Source of the DNA: Mycoavidus sp. B2-EB
Lineage (GTDB): Bacteria; Pseudomonadota; Gammaproteobacteria; Burkholderiales; Burkholderiaceae
Direction: 5' to 3'
DNA: 64,000 nt
Assembly: GCF_014218255.1 (NCBI RefSeq)
Contig: NZ_AP021872.1
Coordinates: 1,240,001-1,304,000 of the forward strand
Each line of letters starts with the position of its first letter. Position 1 is the stretch's first letter. The notes under the pieces are model-generated. The model was given only the letters and a program-made list of their open reading frames with translations. It was not told the origin of the DNA and made no database searches. The translations under genes were made by a program, and so were the position numbers. Shown in pieces: positions 53,680 to 64,000 of the stretch.

Positions 53680-54585
53680 TTATTTAAACAGTGATAACTG
53701 CGTGATGATCCGCCTGACCAGTTGATTCACCGCAGCGGAAAGAGGCCTGCCCCGCCTAACAAATAAACGACACTCAGTATTGCTTCGAACGAGATTTTCG
53801 ACCTCTAAAGGGACCAAACCATAAACCTCTTCAACCTCTGGCTTTAGACTCGTTACCATAAATGCCACGCCCTTACCGGCATTCACAAACCTTTCCAGCA
53901 CAGTAATTGAATTCGTCGTCAAGGTGGGGGTTAATCTTATTTTTTCCGACTCCTCTAATGCTTGGAGTATTTGCGACAAGCCCGAAGAGGAGGAAAAAAG
54001 TGCGAGTGGGTAGCGCAAGATATCCGCTACCATAATCTTATGCTGACTTGCCAACACATGATTTTTGCCTACCATTAAACGCAAGAATCGTTTCGTGCGA
54101 GCGCAGCAACGCAACTCAGGAAGATCCGGCGGGTTATGCGCCAAACCAATATGCGCAATATCTTGCGCCACCTGGGTCGCGGCTTCATTGGTCAATACCG
54201 TCTCAACATGAATCTTTAAGCGAGGATATTGTCGGCAAAAGTCATTCAGTACGTCATCCATCAGTGGCCCAATATACCCTTGATTCACCGCAAGATGGAT
54301 ATGACCACGCTGTAGTTCGCGCATTTCCTGCAGATCGGTTTCTAAATGCTTTTGGTGTGAGTGGCAGCTCCGGCAATATTCAAGCACAATTTCAGAAGCT
54401 TCGTTAGGCTGCAAACCACGTGGGTGACGCTCAAATAACGTCACTGCCAGTTCTTTTTCCAGCAATCGAATTTGCCGAGTCACCACCGACGGGGCAGTAT
54501 TCAAAGTCTCTGCTGCTTCACGGATAGAGCCTTGGGTAAGCACTTCGTAAAAATACTGCATGCGCCGTTGGTTAATCTCGTTCAT
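53680..54585 (-). CDS. LysR-family transcriptional regulator, copy 1
   Basis: A 301-residue activator/repressor with the LysR winged helix (RRMQYFYEVLTQGSIREAAETL by segments; TAPSVVTRQIRLLEKELAV) and a LysR substrate-binding domain after residue 90. It is clearly a paralogue of the regulator at 57703: both begin with EINQRR, share LFERRARG/LFERHPRG and the end RRGRPLSAAVNQL. It lies downstream of the solute-binding protein gene with a 684-bp gap. Ligand and targets cannot be told from the sequence. Confidence 0.92.
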   Translation of the reverse strand: MNEINQRRMQYFYEVLTQGSIREAAETLNTAPSVVTRQIRLLEKELAVTLFERHPRGLQPNEASEIVLEYCRSCHSHQKHLETDLQEMRELQRGHIHLAVNQGYIGPLMDDVLNDFCRQYPRLKIHVETVLTNEAATQVAQDIAHIGLAHNPPDLPELRCCARTKRFLRLMVGKNHVLASQHKIMVADILRYPLALFSSSSGLSQILQALEESEKIRLTPTLTTNSITVLERFVNAGKGVAFMVTSLKPEVEEVYGLVPLEVENLVRSNTECRLFVRRGRPLSAAVNQLVRRIITQLSLFK

Positions 54586-55269
54586 TAATTTGCCTTTATT
54601 TCATATCAACGCCCGTAAACCAGCGTTACCCCAACAAAACTTAGAGAAATTGAAAACTTTAGAGTGAGCTGCCTGGGTTAGCAAAGCCTGTGCCTTTTCT
54701 ATATCAAATAACTTGTCTTTACGCGCGCCATTTGTTTAATGCCTTCCCCGCCACCAAAGTAACTTTAATCATAACCTTTTTAACGTCATTTCGGGATAAT
54801 TTCCTGAAAACAACAAGCCCACGGAAAAATTTTGAATTTATTTGGCGCAAAACAATAAGCCACCATACCGTTTAATCAATTAATGATGAAATTAATCGAG
54901 GAACAATGTCGAATATGCTTAATCTGACAAATGTTCTTAATGAGCTGGTGAGAGAGCTTTGACAGGAGAACAGCGGCGGCAACTCAACGCATCGATGATA
55001 TAAAGGACAGCGACCGAATGTATTCTTGCGCTAGAGACGAATACCCCGCTCTTATACAATTTTTTGCTCATTCGACGCTGCTTGCCTGCACTCAGGCTTG
55101 CACTAGAGCGGCTTCTAATGCCGCCACTATTTTTTACTTTAGATTAGATGCGTTATGACTTCTAATGCGTTAAACTATTTTTTAACTCCTCTTCCATTTT
55201 TACTTTAAATAATAAAAAAATCCAGCTTAAATTCTAACTGTTCCCTATAAGAAAGGAGACAGAACTCAC
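54586..55269. other. AT-rich gap between LysR copy 1 and the binding-protein gene
   Basis: 684 bp with no gene I can support. It is AT-rich up to about 54900 and more balanced around 54950-55130. A plus-strand open frame at 54690-54875 has no ribosome-binding site or motif. A short ATG frame at 54906 (MSNMLNLTNVLNELVREL) ends after 18 codons and could be the start of a lost transposase-like gene, but this is weak. The LysR promoter should lie near 54590-54660. Confidence 0.4.
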
Positions 55270-56907
55270 TCATTCAAGACCCACCCCCGTAAATAACACA
55301 GCGGTAAGATAATTCACCTTGAAGTTAGTCACTTCCTTTCTAGTTGCTTGATAAACTGCCACATGGGTGAGTGGTGTAAAGGGCTGCTCAAGAATAAAAA
55401 TCTGTAATGCTTCTTTATATAAATTCTCGCGTTGAATGGGGTTGATTGTCGCGCGCGCCTGCTTGATATATCCATCAAACGATGGGTTGCACCATTGCGC
55501 AAAATTGTTGTTATTTCTTTCCCCACAGGTCAGTAACACCCCCAACCAATCATCTAGATCAGGAGAGCCTGTCCAGCCCGTTAGCACAACATCATGTTCA
55601 CCCGCGCGCGCGCGCCTAATGTATTCGCCCCATTCGTATAGCCTAATCTTCGCTTCTACACCAATCTTGCGCCAATCGGCCTGAATCATTTCAGCCGCGA
55701 CTTCCCTTGATTTATGCAGCGGGTTTATCCACAACGAAAGCTTTAAGCCATTTGGATAGCCTGCCTCTACCAATAAATCTTTGGCTTTTTGCATATTATA
55801 TGCTCGATTCGCATGAGGCCCATCGTGCTTCCAAAATACCGACGAGATAGGTATTTCCGCTACTTGCCCGGTCCCACGAAAGGCGACCTGGTTAATCGAG
55901 TCCTTGTTAATTGCCATATCCAAGGCCCGGCGCACAAGAATATTATCAAATGGCTGATGCGACATATTGTAAGCAAGATAGTGAAGGATCAGAGCAGGTC
56001 GGCTGGGTAACCTGAGATTTGGATCACTCTTGATTGCATCTAGATCATCTAAATTCGGATAATTAATCACATGGCATTCTTTCTTCTTAAGTTTTTGTAA
56101 CCTTAAGGCAGGATCAGGCGTGATTAGAAAAACCAACTTTGCTACTTGTACGTCTTCTGGCTTCCAATAATTGGGGTTGCCATCAAAACGGATTGATACG
56201 TCTTTGGTATAGTCATTAAAAATAAAAGGACCCGTACCAACTGGCCGCTGGTTAATATCAGCCGCTCTGCCCGTTTTTAATAATTGCGCCCCATATTCAG
56301 CGGACAAGATTGAAGCAAAGCCTAATCCCAAATTCATCAAAAATGGGGCATTAACCGATTTTAATGTGAAGCGCACCGCGTAGTCGTCAAGTTTTTTAAT
56401 CTCTATAATTTCTTTATCCAAACTCAGATTAGTAAAATAGGGGAACGAAACCGGATAAGCCTTGCGAAACGGATGTTGTGGATCATGCATCCGCCCAAAA
56501 GTAAAAAGCACATCGTCTGCATTAAAATCCCGCGTAGGCTTGAAGAATGAAGTTGTATGAAACTTTACGCCACGCCTTAAATAAAAAGTATAACGCAACC
56601 CATCCGCCGAGATCTCCCAATGTGTAGCAAGACCAGGCCCAATTTTCATAGCATCGCGGTCAAACTCGACAAGCCGATTATGCACTGTAAAAGCACTCGC
56701 GGTATATTCAACGGGCGCCCCCGCTTGAGAAGGATCGAAACTTCTTGGACTGGCTTCAGAACAATAAAGAAGGGTCTTATTTGGGAGTGCCGCATATGCT
56801 GGACGTGAGGGCAAGATAAAGACAAATAGCACAGTCAGCCGCAGCGCCATAAATACGAATATCAATGCCCTGCTATACAGAATTCGCATCCAGTTATTCT
56901 TTTCCAT
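55270..56907 (-). CDS. ABC transporter substrate-binding protein, family 5 (dipeptide/DppA type)
   Basis: Periplasmic binding protein for peptides or related solutes, 545 residues. The signal peptide is long: MEKNNWMRILYSRALIF, a hydrophobic core and an AYA cleavage region near residue 39. The mature part starts ALPNKTLLYCSEASPRSFDP and has the SBP_bac_5 pattern (TASAFTVHNRLVEFD, RYTFYLRRGVKFH, ALDMAINKDSINQVAF, GWTGSPDLDDWLGVLL), close to DppA. A good ribosome-binding site AAGGTG stands 5 bases before the ATG. No permease or ATPase genes are adjacent, so it must work with components encoded elsewhere. It lies between two paralogous LysR genes. Confidence 0.92.
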   Translation of the reverse strand: MEKNNWMRILYSRALIFVFMALRLTVLFVFILPSRPAYAALPNKTLLYCSEASPRSFDPSQAGAPVEYTASAFTVHNRLVEFDRDAMKIGPGLATHWEISADGLRYTFYLRRGVKFHTTSFFKPTRDFNADDVLFTFGRMHDPQHPFRKAYPVSFPYFTNLSLDKEIIEIKKLDDYAVRFTLKSVNAPFLMNLGLGFASILSAEYGAQLLKTGRAADINQRPVGTGPFIFNDYTKDVSIRFDGNPNYWKPEDVQVAKLVFLITPDPALRLQKLKKKECHVINYPNLDDLDAIKSDPNLRLPSRPALILHYLAYNMSHQPFDNILVRRALDMAINKDSINQVAFRGTGQVAEIPISSVFWKHDGPHANRAYNMQKAKDLLVEAGYPNGLKLSLWINPLHKSREVAAEMIQADWRKIGVEAKIRLYEWGEYIRRARAGEHDVVLTGWTGSPDLDDWLGVLLTCGERNNNNFAQWCNPSFDGYIKQARATINPIQRENLYKEALQIFILEQPFTPLTHVAVYQATRKEVTNFKVNYLTAVLFTGVGLE

Positions 56908-57355
56908 GAGTTCACCTTGCGTGCTGCCAAGAACTAAGTTGATCTAAATGAACACCCGTTCTCGCTTCTTGCCAAAAAGAACAAACTACAAAACTGACAA
57001 TGCTGCTATGCCTACAGACACTCACCCCTCTCCATAAGACTAGTATCGAACAATTGATTTTTATTAAACCTTTTCTATTACTTTATACAAAAAAAAGTAA
57101 ACATCAAGTAACAAAAGTATATTTTGAGCGTCGTCAAGTAGAACTCGTGTCAAATACCGGTACAAGCAAGTGGTCGATCGTAGCAAGGGACATCGCCAGA
57201 AGCTTATGACTGGCATCATGATGCCATATCACAATAACCTAACCTATCTGTCTGAACTTAAGAAAAGCTTGCACAAACGGGAGGCGTTCATATAGACAGT
57301 AAATGGTTTCCATGAATCAATTGGAAACAGATCTGAAATTATTGTGTAAGTCTGC

Positions 57356-57550
57356 CTAAACCCTAGGCAAAACAGAATCCATTGTGCCAAGCTTCAGACC
57401 GCCTAAGTCGTGTAGAGAGTCATCAGGCTGAATGTGGTTTTTTTGCGAATGTATCCTTTCAAAATGGATAGGTGAAACGTAATCGAGAGCGGAATGCCTA
57501 AGTTTGAGGTTGTACCAAGCTTCGATCCACGTAAATTGTATTAGTTCAGA
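57356..57550 (-). pseudogene. IS3-family transposase, C-terminal remnant
   Basis: On the minus strand one frame reads ELIQFTWIEAWYNLKLRHS then ALDYVSPIHFERIHSQ and ends at a stop at 57356-57358. The W-I-E-x-W-Y-N and R-H-S-A-L-D-Y-x-S-P pattern is the well-known end of IS3-family DDE transposases (OrfB). Everything upstream of 57550 belongs to another frame or element, so only the last ~60 codons remain. It lies in the 795-bp space between the LysR gene and the binding-protein gene. Confidence 0.55.
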
Positions 57551-57618
57551 TTTGATCGTACAAATCCCGCCTCATCCACATAAGCCGATTCAATCTATTC
57601 ATATAAAGGCTTGAATCC
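57541..57618 (-). pseudogene. IS630-like transposase fragment (possible)
   Basis: On the minus strand a short frame reads GFKPLYE, stop, IESAYVDEAGFVRSN. AYVDEAGF resembles the DDE motif VFIDETGF of IS630-family transposases. It abuts the IS3 remnant directly, and the two frames overlap by about 10 bp, so this would be one element cut into another or a chance match. Too short to be sure. Confidence 0.3.
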
Positions 57619-57702
57619 TGAAACTTTTCTATCCCTCTTGGATTACTAAATTCATGACCCTCTTAGCATTTTTATAATGAAACAGCCCTGATGTCAGACC
57701 TT

Positions 57703-58611
57703 TTACTTGAAAAGCGATAATTTAGTTTCAGCTTGCTTTAAAAGTTGGTTTATCGCTGCAGAAAGTGGCCGCCCTTGCCTCACAAATAAATGAATCTCTG
57801 GAGTAGTTAGAATCGGGTGATCGACTTCCAGCGCAATCACTTCGCCGCTCAGAATCTTCGGATGAGTCATCGCAGGAGCCAGAAATGCTATGCCACCGCC
57901 TCTAATAAATTCTTGCAGTACGAGCACTGAATTCGTCGTTAATATCGGCGCGAATCGAATTTTTTCTGCAGCCTCTAAAAGTTGGATAGTCTGTGCTACG
58001 CCAGAAGTGGCGGACATTAGACCTAAAGGATAATCCATCACATCCGCAAGAGCGATTTTACGCTGTTGATTAATCAGCGGATGGCCTTTTCTAACCAGTA
58101 AGCGGATCGGACGCTTGGCTCTCAAATAACAGCGAATATCAGGATTTTCCGGTGGATTATAGGCCAAGCCTAGGTGCATCTCATCTTGAATAACTTGCGC
58201 AATAATCTCAGTGGTTAACAAAACTTCAACATGAATATTGAGGCGCGGGTACTGCTGGCTAAAATCATTGAGTACATCATCCATTAATGGCGGAACATAT
58301 GCTTCATTAACCCCAATGCGAATACTCCCACGCTGCATCCCACGCATTTCTTGCAAGCAAGATTCCATATACTCTTGACTCGCATTACACTGCCGATAAT
58401 ATTGCAAGACAACCTCGGCCGCTTCGGTAGGCACGACTCCACGCGCACGCCGCTCAAAGAGTGTCACCGCCAACTCTTCTTCAAGCAAACGAAGCTGTCG
58501 GGTAATCACTGAAGCAGCAACATTTAAGTGCTCTGCCGCACCACGAATCGTTCCACGCACAAGCACTTCATGGAAATAACGAATACGTCGCTGATTAATC
58601 TCTTTAAACAT
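57703..58611 (-). CDS. LysR-family transcriptional regulator, copy 2
   Basis: 302 residues: N-terminal winged helix (RRIRYFHEVLVRGTIRGAAEHL by segments; VAASVITRQLRLLEEELAV), then the ligand-binding domain (IRIGVNEAYVPPLMDDVLNDF). Roughly the same length and closely similar to the copy at 53680, so the two arose by duplication or by serial import of related genes. It faces the binding-protein gene on the same strand with a 795-bp space that contains transposase remains, which probably broke an older regulator-transporter unit. Confidence 0.92.
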   Translation of the reverse strand: MFKEINQRRIRYFHEVLVRGTIRGAAEHLNVAASVITRQLRLLEEELAVTLFERRARGVVPTEAAEVVLQYYRQCNASQEYMESCLQEMRGMQRGSIRIGVNEAYVPPLMDDVLNDFSQQYPRLNIHVEVLLTTEIIAQVIQDEMHLGLAYNPPENPDIRCYLRAKRPIRLLVRKGHPLINQQRKIALADVMDYPLGLMSATSGVAQTIQLLEAAEKIRFAPILTTNSVLVLQEFIRGGGIAFLAPAMTHPKILSGEVIALEVDHPILTTPEIHLFVRQGRPLSAAINQLLKQAETKLSLFK

Positions 58612-59093
58612 CTTCCTGTGCGGAGAGCCATGGCTTTTACACCAAGGAGGGATAGCGCGTCACAGATAACGTGACCTGTTCCCCGCATTGCCTTTCTTAA
58701 AACTATCCTGGATTAAACATTCGCACCCACTGTCAATTTGAGCGGCTATATGCTAAAACCTATCGCACTAAGTTGCTCATAGTCAATTTTTTTAGTTATT
58801 CAAAAGGCGAACTATGCTGTTTTTTTCTAAATCTGATTGATATTAACATCGAGATAAGCTGTCAGAGGAAATTTCTTATTTTTATGTTGTTTTATCCACA
58901 AACCGGCTATATTTTTAATAAGCGAAGAAACCATCGCCCTAGCAAAGCATCGGGTAAACTTATTGACTGAAAATACGATTAACAATATTTATTCTTATAA
59001 TAAAAAAACCCATATTAATCTAATGCCAAAGGAAAATAGACGATAAAACTCTATGGTCTTTTCCCTTGGCCAGTCACCGTCAAATCGGAGTAC
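58612..59093. other. AT-rich gap upstream of LysR copy 2
   Basis: 482 bp without a gene I can support. It must hold the LysR promoter (minus strand, near 58620-58700). Between 58770 and 59030 it is strongly AT-rich with no repeats or hairpins of note. A 65-codon plus-strand frame (58773-58970) lacks a ribosome-binding site. serS ends at 59094. Confidence 0.45.
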
Positions 59094-60473
<1,380 letters not shown>

Positions 60474-60492
60474 TTATGTTTGGGGTTAACCG

Positions 60493-61800
60493 CTATTTAT
60501 GTTTAGCGCGCCAAGCGGCGTCCAACCCCTCTAGCCATTTCAATTTTTCAGCGATTTTTGCTTCAAGGCCACGCGGAGTTGGCTGATACCAATGCAGCTT
60601 AGGTACGCCATCCGGCAAATATTGCTCTCCAGCAGCGTAAGCATCTGGCTCATCATGCGCATAGCGATACTCATGCCCGTAGCCGAGTTCTTTCATAAGT
60701 TTAGTTGGAGCATTACGCAGATGGATTGGGACTGCGCGGGATGAATCTTTACTCACAAATTTGCGCACTGCATTGTAAGCGCTGTAGCCGGCATTCGATT
60801 TTGGCGCTGCGGCAAGGTAGAGTATGGCTTGCGCAAGCGCCAACTCTCCTTCTGGCGAGCCAAGCCGCTCATAGGTTTGCGCCGCATCCAGCGCAATGTT
60901 CGCTGCGCGCGGATCAGCCAGGCCAATATCTTCCCAAGCCATGCGAATCATGCGCCGTGCTAAATAATGCGGGTCTGCACCTCCATCTAGCATACGACAA
61001 AGCCAATAAAGAGCCGCGTCTGGTTGGCTACCGCGCACCGATTTATGAAGCGCGCTTATTTGGTCATAAAAGGCCTCGCCGCCTTTATCAAAACGGCGTA
61101 GGTTTCCTGCAAGTGCATTGCCAAGTAGGACTTCGTCAATCTCGTTGGTCTGTTCCAACACGGCTGCATGAGCAGCAATTTCTAAATTATTCAATAGCTT
61201 GCGAGCATCTCCATCAGCCGCCTCAATCAAGGCTGCACGCGCCAGTGCCGTCAACGAAATACCGCCCAGCGCGGCACTAGCGCGCATTAGCAACTCTTCT
61301 AATTCCCCCGCATTGAGGCTAGTGAGGACATAAACTGCGGCGCGCGAGAGCAGTGCGTTATTGAGCTCAAATGAAGGGTTCTCAGTAGTAGCGCCAATAA
61401 AAATAAAAAGGCCGGCTTCAACGTGGGGGAGAAATGCATCTTGCTGGCTTTTGTTAAAGCGATGCACTTCATCGACAAAAACTAATGTTTGACGGCCATG
61501 CGTTTGATGTATGCGCGCCGTTTCAACCGCCTCTCGAATCTCTTTAATGCCGGCCAAGACGGCGGAAAGCGCAATAAATTCAGCCTTAAAGGCATCTGCC
61601 ATAAGCCGTGCAAGCGTTGTTTTGCCCACTCCAGGCGGGCCCCATAAGATCATCGAATGCGGTTGGCCTAATTCAAAAGCAACTCGCAATGGCTTACCGC
61701 GTCCCAGTAAATGCTGTTGGCCAATCACCTCATCAATGATTTTGGGCCGCAACCGCTCAGCCAGCGGCGCGGCTGGGGAAGGGTCACCCGCAAACAGCAT
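60493..61800 (-). CDS. rarA: Replication-associated recombination protein RarA (MgsA)
   Basis: AAA+ clamp-loader-like ATPase for stalled-fork maintenance, 435 residues. Walker [17 protein letters not shown], Walker [17 protein letters not shown], and sensor [12 protein letters not shown] are present, followed by the C-terminal tetramerisation region with [11 protein letters not shown]. It lies between lolA and serS on the minus strand, the common beta-proteobacterial order. Confidence 0.95.
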   Translation of the reverse strand: MLFAGDPSPAAPLAERLRPKIIDEVIGQQHLLGRGKPLRVAFELGQPHSMILWGPPGVGKTTLARLMADAFKAEFIALSAVLAGIKEIREAVETARIHQTHGRQTLVFVDEVHRFNKSQQDAFLPHVEAGLFIFIGATTENPSFELNNALLSRAAVYVLTSLNAGELEELLMRASAALGGISLTALARAALIEAADGDARKLLNNLEIAAHAAVLEQTNEIDEVLLGNALAGNLRRFDKGGEAFYDQISALHKSVRGSQPDAALYWLCRMLDGGADPHYLARRMIRMAWEDIGLADPRAANIALDAAQTYERLGSPEGELALAQAILYLAAAPKSNAGYSAYNAVRKFVSKDSSRAVPIHLRNAPTKLMKELGYGHEYRYAHDEPDAYAAGEQYLPDGVPKLHWYQPTPRGLEAKIAEKLKWLEGLDAAWRAKHK

Positions 61801-61849
61801 AGACCGCTTTTTTATTTTTGCAGAACATGAAAACGAGACGCGCTAAAGT

Positions 61850-62560
61850 TTATCCCTGAACCACGTCGACACCTTGCGGCGCCGTGAATTTGAAGCTATC
61901 AGGAGGTAAGCTTGGGTTTTTCTTCATATCGGTGAAAAGCAATAAAGTGACATTCCCAAACAGATCGAACAATTTCATGGCTTCGAGATTGCCGCCCCGA
62001 AAACCTATGAGAATACGCTGAAATTGCGTGTCAGCCGCTTTAGGTTTTAGCTCAAGCCAGTCTAATCCTGTTTTCTTACCGATATCGCGCAACTTAAAAT
62101 TTTTGCTCAGATCATTACTGCCAAACAAAATCGCTGCCGGGCTGACCCCTAGCACACCGTCAAGCTTACGCTTGATAACTTGCTTGAGTTCTTTATCGTA
62201 CACATAAAAATAGGCACCGTCAGACTGCAAGATTTGGCGAGAAGGTTCTTCATAAGTCCAAATAAACTTACCGGGCCGCTCGAATAAGAAAAAGCCGCTT
62301 GATTTGCAGCAATCTTCGCGTGGCCAGGTACCCTGGTCACTCATATCTTTCATGCTCTTTGGGTCGGTTTTAATCTGCTGCTGCACAAAACGGCCTTTCG
62401 CCGTCTGCACTTGCGCAATAAAGCCATTGAGCTGTTCAGTAGCAGTCATAGGCTCACTCGCGTGGGCCGGCGACAAAACATTGATCGCAATGAACACCGC
62501 CGTTAGTCTGTTAAATAGTCCAATTTTAATGTTCAATAAAGTTGCTGTTTTAAGCTTCAT
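61850..62560 (-). CDS. lolA: Periplasmic outer-membrane lipoprotein carrier LolA
   Basis: Carries lipoproteins released by LolCDE to LolB. The 236-residue precursor has a signal peptide (NRLTAVFIAINVLSPAHAS, cleavage near residue 34), then LNGFIAQVQTAKGRFVQQQ and the LolA fold features ERPGKFIWTYEEPSRQILQSDG by segments, YVYDKELKQV. It sits directly after ftsK with 12 bp between. The matching LolCD genes are at 44.3-46.3 kb. Confidence 0.94.
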   Translation of the reverse strand: MKLKTATLLNIKIGLFNRLTAVFIAINVLSPAHASEPMTATEQLNGFIAQVQTAKGRFVQQQIKTDPKSMKDMSDQGTWPREDCCKSSGFFLFERPGKFIWTYEEPSRQILQSDGAYFYVYDKELKQVIKRKLDGVLGVSPAAILFGSNDLSKNFKLRDIGKKTGLDWLELKPKAADTQFQRILIGFRGGNLEAMKLFDLFGNVTLLLFTDMKKNPSLPPDSFKFTAPQGVDVVQG

Positions 62561-62572
62561 TGCTTGCCCCGT

Positions 62573-64000
62573 CTAATTTGAATCACGATTCGGCACCAAA
62601 ATTTCGCGGTTGCCATTTGCCGACATAGTCGATATTAACCCTGCTTGCTCCATTTGTTCAAGCAAACGAGCGGCGCGATTATAGCCAATGCGTAAATGAC
62701 GCTGCACCAGCGAAATGGATGCGCGCCGATGTTGGATGACAATTTCAACTGCTTGATCATAGAGCGGATCAGCTTCAGCGCTTTGCCCGCCGCCGTTGAG
62801 GCTGCCCGTTCCATCATCCATCTCGTTATTCACGCCGCCTTCCAGGATACCTTCGATATAATTGGGCTCCCCCTGCTTTTTGAGTTTTTCAACCACTCGA
62901 TGGACTTCGTCATCCGCCACAAAAGCGCCATGCACCCGCACTGGCAAACCCGTACCAGGCGGTAGATACAGCATATCGCCCATGCCCAATAGTGATTCAG
63001 CGCCTTGTTGATCCAAGATCGTGCGCGAGTCGATTTTTGATGAAACTTGAAAAGCAATGCGCGTCGGTACATTGGCTTTAATGAGGCCCGTGATCACATC
63101 AACTGACGGCCGTTGTGTCGCAAGAATCAAATGAATACCAGCGGCTCTGGCTTTTTGGGCAATGCGCGCAATCAACTCTTCGACTTTTTTGCCAACCACC
63201 ATCATGAGATCTGCCAACTCATCAATCACCACCACAATATGGGGCAGCCGTTCAAGCGGCTCAGGCGCATCTGGCGTCAGGCTGAATGGATTCGGGAGGG
63301 TCTCTTCGCGCTTGTGCGCCTCATCCAGCTTATGGTTATAGCCACTGAGATTACGCACGCCAAGCTTACTCATTAATTTATAACGGCGCTCCATCTCAGC
63401 GACGGTCCAGTTTAAGGCGTGCCCGGCTTGCCGCATATCCGTCACCACCGGACATAACAGATGCGGCACACCATCATAAACACTCATCTCAAGCATCTTC
63501 GGATCGATCAAAATCATCCTGACCTGCTCAGCCGTTGCTTTATATAGCAACGATAAAATCATAGCATTAATTCCGACGGATTTACCCGACCCCGTCGTAC
63601 CGGCTACCAGCAGATGCGGCATTTTGGCTAAATCAGCGACGATAGGCTTGCCGCTGATATCTTTACCGAGCGCAATCGTCAACGCTGATGTAGCAGCGGC
63701 ATAAGCTTCGGAACCTAAAATTTCAGATAAACGGACCGTTTGCCGACGTAAATTGGGCAATTCAAGGCCCATACAATTTTTGCCCGGGATGGTCTCCACA
63801 ACGCGGATCGACACCAACGAAAGCGAACGCGCTAAATCCTTTGCTAGGTTAACCACCTGGCTCCCTTTAACGCCCACTGCCGGTTCAACTTCATAGCGTG
63901 TGATCACAGGCCCCGGATAAGCCGCAATCACGACGACGTCAACACCAAAATCTTTTAATTTTTTTTCAATCAAACGTGAGGTAAACTCAAGAGTATCGGC
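62573..64000 (-). CDS. ftsK: DNA translocase FtsK (N-terminal part missing, cut by window edge)
   Basis: Septum-located DNA pump for chromosome segregation. The frame is open from 64000 to the stop at 62573 with 475 C-terminal residues visible, starting [14 protein letters not shown]. The RecA-like motor has Walker [17 protein letters not shown] and Walker B-type [13 protein letters not shown], and the C-terminal winged-helix gamma domain [22 protein letters not shown] by segments. The membrane N-terminal and linker lie outside the window. Next gene is lolA. Confidence 0.95.
   Translation of the reverse strand, partial: ADTLEFTSRLIEKKLKDFGVDVVVIAAYPGPVITRYEVEPAVGVKGSQVVNLAKDLARSLSLVSIRVVETIPGKNCMGLELPNLRRQTVRLSEILGSEAYAAATSALTIALGKDISGKPIVADLAKMPHLLVAGTTGSGKSVGINAMILSLLYKATAEQVRMILIDPKMLEMSVYDGVPHLLCPVVTDMRQAGHALNWTVAEMERRYKLMSKLGVRNLSGYNHKLDEAHKREETLPNPFSLTPDAPEPLERLPHIVVVIDELADLMMVVGKKVEELIARIAQKARAAGIHLILATQRPSVDVITGLIKANVPTRIAFQVSSKIDSRTILDQQGAESLLGMGDMLYLPPGTGLPVRVHGAFVADDEVHRVVEKLKKQGEPNYIEGILEGGVNNEMDDGTGSLNGGGQSAEADPLYDQAVEIVIQHRRASISLVQRHLRIGYNRAARLLEQMEQAGLISTMSANGNREILVPNRDSN

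Noticed and set aside
54690-54875. Small plus-strand open frame between LysR and the binding-protein gene
   Set aside because: No ribosome-binding site or recognisable feature.
57000-57209. Small plus-strand open frame of 69 codons
   Set aside because: No ribosome-binding site and no family resemblance; lies in the gap with transposase scraps.
60705-61280. Plus-strand open frame of 191 codons opposite rarA
   Set aside because: Antisense shadow of an intact rarA.

Overview
The window looks like a chromosome segment of a Burkholderiaceae bacterium. The gene orders are those of that family: rimP-nusA-infB-rbfA-truB, pyrG-kdsA-eno-ftsB, lolC-lolD, recJ-prfB-lysS, ftsK-lolA-rarA-serS and rnr-rlmB. 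By eye the base composition is much less GC-rich than in free-living Burkholderia, and the accessory stretches hold decayed mobile elements and a eukaryote-like NACHT/WD40 protein. Together these suggest a host-associated relative, for example the Mycoavidus / Ca. Glomeribacter group that lives in fungi. That placement is inference.

Layout. 1-2.1 kb: a RisS/RisA-like (EnvZ/OmpR-type) two-component pair, cut by the left edge, with tandem OmpR-style half-sites upstream. 2.1-8.5 kb: the translation/transcription operon rimP-nusA-infB-rbfA-truB on the minus strand, with an intrinsic-terminator-like hairpin in its leader. 8.6-10.8 kb: thiC, preceded by a sequence resembling a decayed TPP riboswitch. 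11-20.2 kb: an accessory island around an initiator tRNA. It holds a 1.1k-residue orphan protein (possible secreted effector), a 1433-residue NACHT-pentapeptide-WD40 protein, and remnants of group II introns and an IS5-like element on both sides of the NACHT gene. 20.2-31.9 kb: housekeeping genes (serB, metC, rimO, rnr, rlmB, rpiA, bamD, rluD, pgeF, phaR). 32-33.1 kb: tRNA-Ser(CGA) and tRNA-His enclosing a ruined tyrosine integrase. A 94-bp stretch covering the tRNA-Ser 3' part plus its flank is repeated at the 3' end of the NACHT gene 16.8 kb away. 33.2-53.6 kb: envelope and core genes (olsB, ponA, ftsB, eno, kdsA, pyrG, comEC, lolCD, recJ, prfB with its programmed frameshift, lysS, xthA). 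53.7-58.6 kb: two paralogous LysR regulators either side of an orphan peptide-type solute-binding protein, with transposase debris. 59-64 kb: serS, rarA, lolA and ftsK, the last cut by the right edge.

The most notable system is the NACHT-WD40 locus. A STAND-type ATPase with a homogeneous WD40 array sits between outward-facing group II intron 3' remnants, and its last codons are duplicated as a decayed, stop-riddled copy beside tRNA-Ser and an integrase relic. I read this as a mobile, multi-copy immune-type or host-interaction gene family that uses tRNA-Ser as a landing site.
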